Source: Tidjanibacter sp. (GTDB lineage Bacteria; Bacteroidota; Bacteroidia; Bacteroidales; Rikenellaceae). Taken from it: a stretch of 64,000 nt of DNA. Every line of letters starts with the position of its first letter. The stretch's first letter is position 1. The notes beneath the pieces are model-generated. The model was not told where the DNA came from. It searched no databases and was given only the letters and a program-made list of their open reading frames with translations. This document shows, piece after piece, positions 59,603 to 64,000 of the stretch. The DNA lies in NCBI GenBank assembly GCA_017503465.1, contig JAFVSY010000028.1, positions 1-64,000 on the forward strand. The letters run 5' to 3'. The translations under genes were made by a program, and so were the position numbers.

Positions 59603-60469
59603 TTATCGACCATTTTGGCCACCCATAATATCGAGCAATTCGGTGGTGATGGCCTGCTGGCGTTGCTTGTTGTATTCAAGGGCGAGGTCGGCAATGAGGG
59701 TGTCGGCATTGTCGGTGGCCGCCTGCATCGCCATCATCCTTGCAGCGTGTTCCGAGGCCGAAGCCGAGAGGGCTGCGGCATAGATTTTCAGGGTTATTTG
59801 TCGGGGCACAATGGAGGCTATCAACTCCGTGCGGTCGGGCTCCAGAATGTACTCCGTGGTGCGTGCGCCCTCCTCTGCGGCAGGGCCAATCTCTATGGGC
59901 AGAAGTTGTTCGCACACAAGCCTTTGCGTGCCGGCCGAAATGAACTTGTAGTAGACCACATCCACCCTGTCGGTGTGCCCCTCGGCATAGGCCGTCATCA
60001 TCCTTCGGGCCACCATTTGGGCCATCTCATAGGTGGGTCTGTCGGCAAACTCTTCGTGTCCCTCTTCGTGGGCGATGCCGAGTCGGTGCAGCCCCTTGGC
60101 GAGTTGTTCGCCCACGGCCACAACCTCCACCTCGGCTCCCTGCCGTTGCCACTCTCCGACCACTCCGGCGGCCTTGCGCACCACGTTGCCATTGTAGGCA
60201 CCGCAGAGGGTACCGTTGGATGCAAAGGCAATCACCGTTGCCCTGCCCACGGCCTCGTGCTGTGTGGCCAACGCAATGGGGGGCACCCCCTCGCCACCAA
60301 CAAGGTGGGAGGTAATCGCCTGCAACTCATCGGCATATGGCACAAGCGCACCTATGGCCCTCTGGGTGCGGTGCAACTTGGCGGCCGCAACCATCTTCAT
60401 AGCCGAGGTAATCTTGCGCGTGCTGCGCACCGATGCGATGCGTTCCTTTATCTCCTTAAGCGAAGCCAC
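59603..60469 (-). CDS. atpG: ATP synthase F1 gamma subunit
   Basis: Central rotor shaft of F1. The 288 residues start from a GTG at 60469 (ASLKEIKERIASVRSTRKIT, the family N-terminus) and end with the conserved helix EYNKQRQQAITTELLDIMGG. Its middle AASDNAxTL-like region reads MAMQAATDNADTLI. It is the last gene of the atp cluster, 39 bp after atpA. Confidence 0.96.
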   Translation of the reverse strand: MASLKEIKERIASVRSTRKITSAMKMVAAAKLHRTQRAIGALVPYADELQAITSHLVGGEGVPPIALATQHEAVGRATVIAFASNGTLCGAYNGNVVRKAAGVVGEWQRQGAEVEVVAVGEQLAKGLHRLGIAHEEGHEEFADRPTYEMAQMVARRMMTAYAEGHTDRVDVVYYKFISAGTQRLVCEQLLPIEIGPAAEEGARTTEYILEPDRTELIASIVPRQITLKIYAAALSASASEHAARMMAMQAATDNADTLIADLALEYNKQRQQAITTELLDIMGGQNGR

Positions 60470-60508
60470 GTGAGGGAAAAATCGTTGAGTGGTTATTGTT
60501 TTTGTTTG

Positions 60509-62110
60509 TTACTTTGTCGTGGGTGCAGAGGTGTTGAGGGCCGTGATGGTTTCGGCGGCCACCTCTTTTATGCGTGCCACAACCTCGTCGTCAATCACAC
60601 CCGCTTTCAGTTTGCCCAGCACGTCCTCGCTGTGGGAGGCACGCAGGAGAGCCAAAAAGTTCTTCTCAAAACTTCTCACCTGCTCGGTGGGCACCTCCTT
60701 CAGCAGTCCGTTCACACCGCAGTAGAGCACAGCGATTTGCTCCTCCACGGGCATTGGTGCATATTGGGGCTGAATGAGCAGTTCGGTGTTCTTGTGGCCC
60801 TTGTCGATAACATAGGCCGTAACGGGGTCGAGGTCGCCACCGAACTTCGTAAAGGCCTTCAACTCACGGTATTGCGCTTGGTCAATCTTGAGCGTACCGG
60901 CCACCTTTTTCATCGTCTTAATCTGTGCGTTGCCGCCCACCCTCGACACCGAGATGCCCACATTGATAGCGGGCCTTACACCCTGATTGAAGAGGTCGCT
61001 CTCGAGGAAAATCTGACCATCCGTAATCGAAATTACGTTGGTGGGAATGTAGGCCGACACATCGCCCGCTTGCGTCTCGATGATGGGCAGTGCGGTGAGC
61101 GAGCCGCCACCCCTGACCTTGCCCTTCAGGCACTCCGGCAGGTCGTTCATCTTCTCGGCCACCGTATCGTTGGCGATAATCTTGGCAGCTCTTTCGAGCA
61201 GTCGGGAGTGGAGGTAGAAGATGTCGCCCGGGTAGGCCTCCCTACCCGAAGGACGGCGCAGGATGAGCGACACCTCACGGTAGGAAACCGCCTGCTTGGA
61301 GAGGTCGTCATACACAACCAATGCGTGGCGGCCCGTATCGCGGAACCACTCGCCAATGGCGGCACCCGCAAAGGGGGCAAAGTATTGCAACGCTGCGGGG
61401 TCCGAGGCGGTTGAGGCAACCACCACGGTGTACTCCATAGCCCCACGTTCACGCAGGGTGGCCACAATGTTGGCCACAGTGGAACCCTTCTGGCCCACAG
61501 CCACATAGATACAATAGACGGGCTCGCCTTTGAGGTAGTTGTCCCTCTGGTTTATGATGGTGTCGATGGCAATGGCGGTCTTACCGGTCTGGCGGTCGCC
61601 AATGATGAGCTCCCTCTGGCCCCGGCCGATGGGTATCATTGCATCCACGGCTTTAAGTCCCGTTTGCAGGGGCTCGTTCACGGGCTGACGGAAGATTACA
61701 CCGGGGGCTTTGCGCTCCAGTGGCATCGGGAACTTCTCGCCCTCGATGTCGCCCCTGCCGTCAAGGGGCTCACCCAAGGGGCTGATAACCCTGCCCACCA
61801 CATTGTCATTGACCTCCACCGACACAATCCTCTCGGTGCGCCTTACGGTTTGTCCCTCCTTAATGTGGTCGGTGGGGCCGAGCAATACAGCGCCCACGTT
61901 GTCCTCTTCCAAGTTCATCACAACGCCCGACACGCCTCCCTCAAACTCCAATAACTCGCCACTCTCGGCATTTTGGAGTCCATAGATGCGTGCCACGCCG
62001 TCGCTCACCTGCAATACGGTGCCGACCTCCTCAAATTTCACTCCGGTGTCTATGCCTGCCAGCTGCTCACGCAACATTCGGCTCACCTCGCTTGGTCTGA
62101 TTTCTGACAT
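60509..62110 (-). CDS. atpA: ATP synthase F1 alpha subunit
   Basis: Non-catalytic nucleotide-binding subunit of F1, 533 residues from the ATG at 62110 ([13 protein letters not shown]); codons upstream in frame were rejected. The Walker A is [11 protein letters not shown] (about 172-182), followed by [16 protein letters not shown]. The alpha signature [14 protein letters not shown] (about 370) contains the conserved SxSRVG with the arginine that reaches the catalytic site. It follows atpH by 80 bp. Confidence 0.98.
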   Translation of the reverse strand: MSEIRPSEVSRMLREQLAGIDTGVKFEEVGTVLQVSDGVARIYGLQNAESGELLEFEGGVSGVVMNLEEDNVGAVLLGPTDHIKEGQTVRRTERIVSVEVNDNVVGRVISPLGEPLDGRGDIEGEKFPMPLERKAPGVIFRQPVNEPLQTGLKAVDAMIPIGRGQRELIIGDRQTGKTAIAIDTIINQRDNYLKGEPVYCIYVAVGQKGSTVANIVATLRERGAMEYTVVVASTASDPAALQYFAPFAGAAIGEWFRDTGRHALVVYDDLSKQAVSYREVSLILRRPSGREAYPGDIFYLHSRLLERAAKIIANDTVAEKMNDLPECLKGKVRGGGSLTALPIIETQAGDVSAYIPTNVISITDGQIFLESDLFNQGVRPAINVGISVSRVGGNAQIKTMKKVAGTLKIDQAQYRELKAFTKFGGDLDPVTAYVIDKGHKNTELLIQPQYAPMPVEEQIAVLYCGVNGLLKEVPTEQVRSFEKNFLALLRASHSEDVLGKLKAGVIDDEVVARIKEVAAETITALNTSAPTTK

Positions 62111-62190
62111 TTTTTGTGTTTTTTGGCTGCCCACCCATTGTCCCATTGATTTCTGACAACATCTTCGGCACGGACGTGCAACTCTCTCTT

Positions 62191-62763
62191 TTATACAAGT
62201 GTTTTGTTTTTGCGGAGCAACTCCTTGCGGATTTTCTCCAACTGCCCCTTCAGGGAGGCATCCAGCAGCAGGTCGTCCACCTGCAACACGAAGCCACCCT
62301 CAATGGAGGGCAGGATGTGGGTGTTGATTTCGGCCACCCCACCGGTGCGCTCCTCCACGATAGTACGCAGGCGTTCCACAAGGTCCCCATCGGGCTCGGC
62401 TGTGGTGGTGAGGTTTACCCTCACGATGCCACGACTCTTGCGGTAGAGGCGCACATAGCCGAGGGCCATTTGCCCCAGCCAACGCTCCCTGTGGTGGCCC
62501 ACCACCAAACCGACAAATCGCTCCACCAGCACTCGGCTCTCGCCCTCGCACGCCACTCGCTCACACAGTGCTCCGACAACCACGCGCACCTTCTCTCCGC
62601 CCCCTATGATGGGGTTTTTGAGCACCTGCGCCACTCCCGCAGAGTCCATAGCCACGTGGGCCAACTCACCCATAATGGGGTAGAGGGCCTCGGCCTGCCC
62701 AAGGCTGTCGGCGTGGGCAAGCAGTGCTTTGGCATAGCGACCTGCAAGTAGGCTGTCGTTCAT
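62191..62763 (-). CDS. atpH: ATP synthase F1 delta subunit
   Basis: Stator subunit linking F1 to the b subunits. The 190 residues start [18 protein letters not shown], the OSCP/delta signature, and end with the conserved [20 protein letters not shown]. It lies 24 bp after atpF. Confidence 0.95.
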   Translation of the reverse strand: MNDSLLAGRYAKALLAHADSLGQAEALYPIMGELAHVAMDSAGVAQVLKNPIIGGGEKVRVVVGALCERVACEGESRVLVERFVGLVVGHHRERWLGQMALGYVRLYRKSRGIVRVNLTTTAEPDGDLVERLRTIVEERTGGVAEINTHILPSIEGGFVLQVDDLLLDASLKGQLEKIRKELLRKNKTLV

Positions 62764-62787
62764 AGTAAGTGTGTGTTCGTTGGTGGT

Positions 62788-63300
62788 TTAAGCGTTGGGC
62801 TTGGAGGAGTTCTGCTCGGCCTCGCCGATGAGCCTGTCGATGTAGTCGTGTTGTGTCTCGGCGCTCGTCATCTTCTGGCGCAGCACCTTCTCGGCTACAT
62901 CCACGGAGAGCATTGCAACCTCGCTGCGCAACTCCCCAAGAGCCTTCTGCTTCTCGATTTCGATTTGGGAAAGAGCCGCCTCCAACTTCGCTGCCGCCTC
63001 GGCCTCGGCCTTCTGGCGGGCGTTCTCAACGATGCGGTTGCCATCGGCCACCGCACCGGCCACAATCTCCGACTGCCTCTTTTGGGCCTCGCCGATGATT
63101 TGTGCGGCCTCCTGCTCCACCCCTCGGAGCCTTTCGGTGGCCTCTTTGGCTGCCGCAAGGCCCTCCTCGATGCGCTCACGGCGCCTATCGACCATTCCGG
63201 TAATCACCGGAAAGCCGAACTTGGCAAGCACACCAAACACGATGAGGAACGAGAGGAGCATCCAAAACAGGAGTCCTAATTCGGGTGTGAGTAACGACAT
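62788..63300 (-). CDS. atpF: ATP synthase Fo b subunit
   Basis: Peripheral stalk. The 170 residues have one N-terminal transmembrane helix (about 6-28, LGLLFWMLLSFLIVFGVLAKF) followed by a long charged coiled coil (about 35-160) rich in Ala, Glu, Arg and Lys. Position between atpE and atpH confirms the call. Confidence 0.96.
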   Translation of the reverse strand: MSLLTPELGLLFWMLLSFLIVFGVLAKFGFPVITGMVDRRRERIEEGLAAAKEATERLRGVEQEAAQIIGEAQKRQSEIVAGAVADGNRIVENARQKAEAEAAAKLEAALSQIEIEKQKALGELRSEVAMLSVDVAEKVLRQKMTSAETQHDYIDRLIGEAEQNSSKPNA

Positions 63301-63359
63301 TTTTCCTTCTTCTTGTTGTTCTTCTTTTTACAGTTGTAACTCCATCTCCGCCACGTGGC

Positions 63360-63602
63360 TTAGAGGGCCATCAGGCAGACCACAATGGCAAAGAGGGTGG
63401 CACCCTCAATGAGCGCAGCCGACACAATCATAGCCGTCTGCAACGAGCCGGCAGCCTCGGGCTGACGAGCCATTGCCTCCAGGGCGTTGGAGCCAATCTT
63501 ACCAATACCCCAAGCGGCGGCCAAAACTGCCAATGCTGCACCCAGAGGAGCCACTGCCGAACCGAGGTTGATTGCTTGCAAAAGTGTGATAAATGCTAAC
63601 AT
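63360..63602 (-). CDS. atpE: ATP synthase Fo c subunit
   Basis: Rotor-ring proteolipid. The 80 residues form two helices joined by the polar loop EAMARQPEAAG (the conserved RQP). The ion-carrying glutamate lies in helix 2 (AALIEGATLF, about 66). The residue after the glutamate is Gly, without the Ser/Thr of Na+-type rings, so proton coupling is favoured. Confidence 0.97.
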   Translation of the reverse strand: MLAFITLLQAINLGSAVAPLGAALAVLAAAWGIGKIGSNALEAMARQPEAAGSLQTAMIVSAALIEGATLFAIVVCLMAL

Positions 63603-63644
63603 AATGATTTGAGTTTTAGTTGTTTGTGTATATGTATGTTTGTT

Positions 63645-64000
63645 CTAATTCTTCGTTTTGTGGGCGGCGTGGTGCTCCTTGCGGGAGAGGCCGATGAACA
63701 CTGCCGAGAGCATCGTGAACACGTAGGCCTGAATGTAGGCCACCAGCACCTCCAACACCAGCATAAAGACCGATAGCAGCACCGAAAAGACCGTCATCAC
63801 GCCATTCATCGTTGCTCCCATATTGACCGTGATGAAGACCAGGCAGGTCAGCGCAATGAGCACCGTGTGGCCCGCCATAATGTTGGCAAACAGACGGATG
63901 GTGAGCGCAAAGGGCTTCGAGATGATGCCGAAGAGTTCTATCACGGGCATCAGCGGGATGGGTACCTTCATCCACACAGGCACATCGGGCCACAATATCT
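63645..64000 (-). CDS. atpB: ATP synthase Fo a subunit (C-terminal part, 5' end outside the window)
   Basis: Proton channel subunit; only the last 118 or so residues lie in the window. The essential arginine is in LTIRLFANIMAGH. Later helices include a LVLEVLVAYIQAYVFTML segment. The C-terminal tail RKEHHAAHKTKN is cytoplasmic. In Bacteroidetes atpD and atpC usually lie upstream of atpB, which would be beyond position 64000. Confidence 0.96.
   Translation of the reverse strand, partial: ILWPDVPVWMKVPIPLMPVIELFGIISKPFALTIRLFANIMAGHTVLIALTCLVFITVNMGATMNGVMTVFSVLLSVFMLVLEVLVAYIQAYVFTMLSAVFIGLSRKEHHAAHKTKN

Noticed and set aside
59322..64000. Incomplete ATP synthase operon as a loss of the beta and epsilon subunits
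   Set aside because: In Bacteroidetes atpD-atpC usually lie upstream of atpB, which is cut by the window edge, so absence cannot be claimed.

Overview
The window looks like chromosomal DNA from a gut-type Bacteroidales, most like Alistipes/Rikenellaceae. This is inference from content, not a database match. The supporting signs are fimbrillin/Mfa-type lipoproteins, DUF4252, DUF3575, DUF5119 and DUF4906 families, an S46 dipeptidyl-peptidase, a HU+SPOR protein, class II ribonucleotide reductase, -7 boxes of the Bacteroidetes form TAnnTTTG, A-rich leaders with little Shine-Dalgarno signal, and a GC content that looks a little above 50 percent.

Region 1 (1-16 kb) is mostly housekeeping: mnmG, two perfect parS-like palindromes, glnS, a kbl-lrp operon, a membrane zinc-ribbon protein, a repeat-rich lipoprotein, pgk, a DPP7-type S46 peptidase, queD, nadA and mrp. 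A 390-bp AT-rich gap between mrp and nadA carries a cluster of DnaA-box-like motifs. Region 2 (16-45 kb) reads almost entirely on the plus strand: sppA, polA, dtd, then (minus) a HU/SPOR protein, lgt and a histidine kinase, then tRNA-Arg, uvrB, gtrA-like, dnaG-smpB, a four-helix-bundle gene inside inverted repeat arrays, tsaB, a dCMP deaminase, a MATE exporter, a cytidylate-kinase-like gene, an ECF sigma/anti-sigma-like/DUF4252 set, an acyltransferase, a PfkB sugar/adenosine kinase, folB, nrdJ, nhaC and a fimbrillin with carbohydrate-binding-like C-terminal modules.

Region 3 (45-59 kb, minus strand) is a fimbrial locus downstream of its likely AraC regulator. It runs OmpA/DUF3575 protein, DUF5119 lipoprotein, four fimbrillins, a minor subunit with a ricin-like insert, and a giant DUF4906-like tip protein with an EF-hand loop. 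A C9 tract and a 19-bp palindrome lie in its upstream region. Region 4 (59.6-64 kb, minus strand) is the F1Fo ATP synthase operon atpB-E-F-H-A-G, with atpB cut by the window edge.

The main unexplained structure is intergenic. A modular family of short repeats recurs at eight or more loci. A roughly 65-bp element ending in a covarying hairpin precedes both queD and the MATE gene. A structured region of about 250 bp sits beside tRNA-Leu. A strong alternating purine-pyrimidine tract precedes the acyltransferase.
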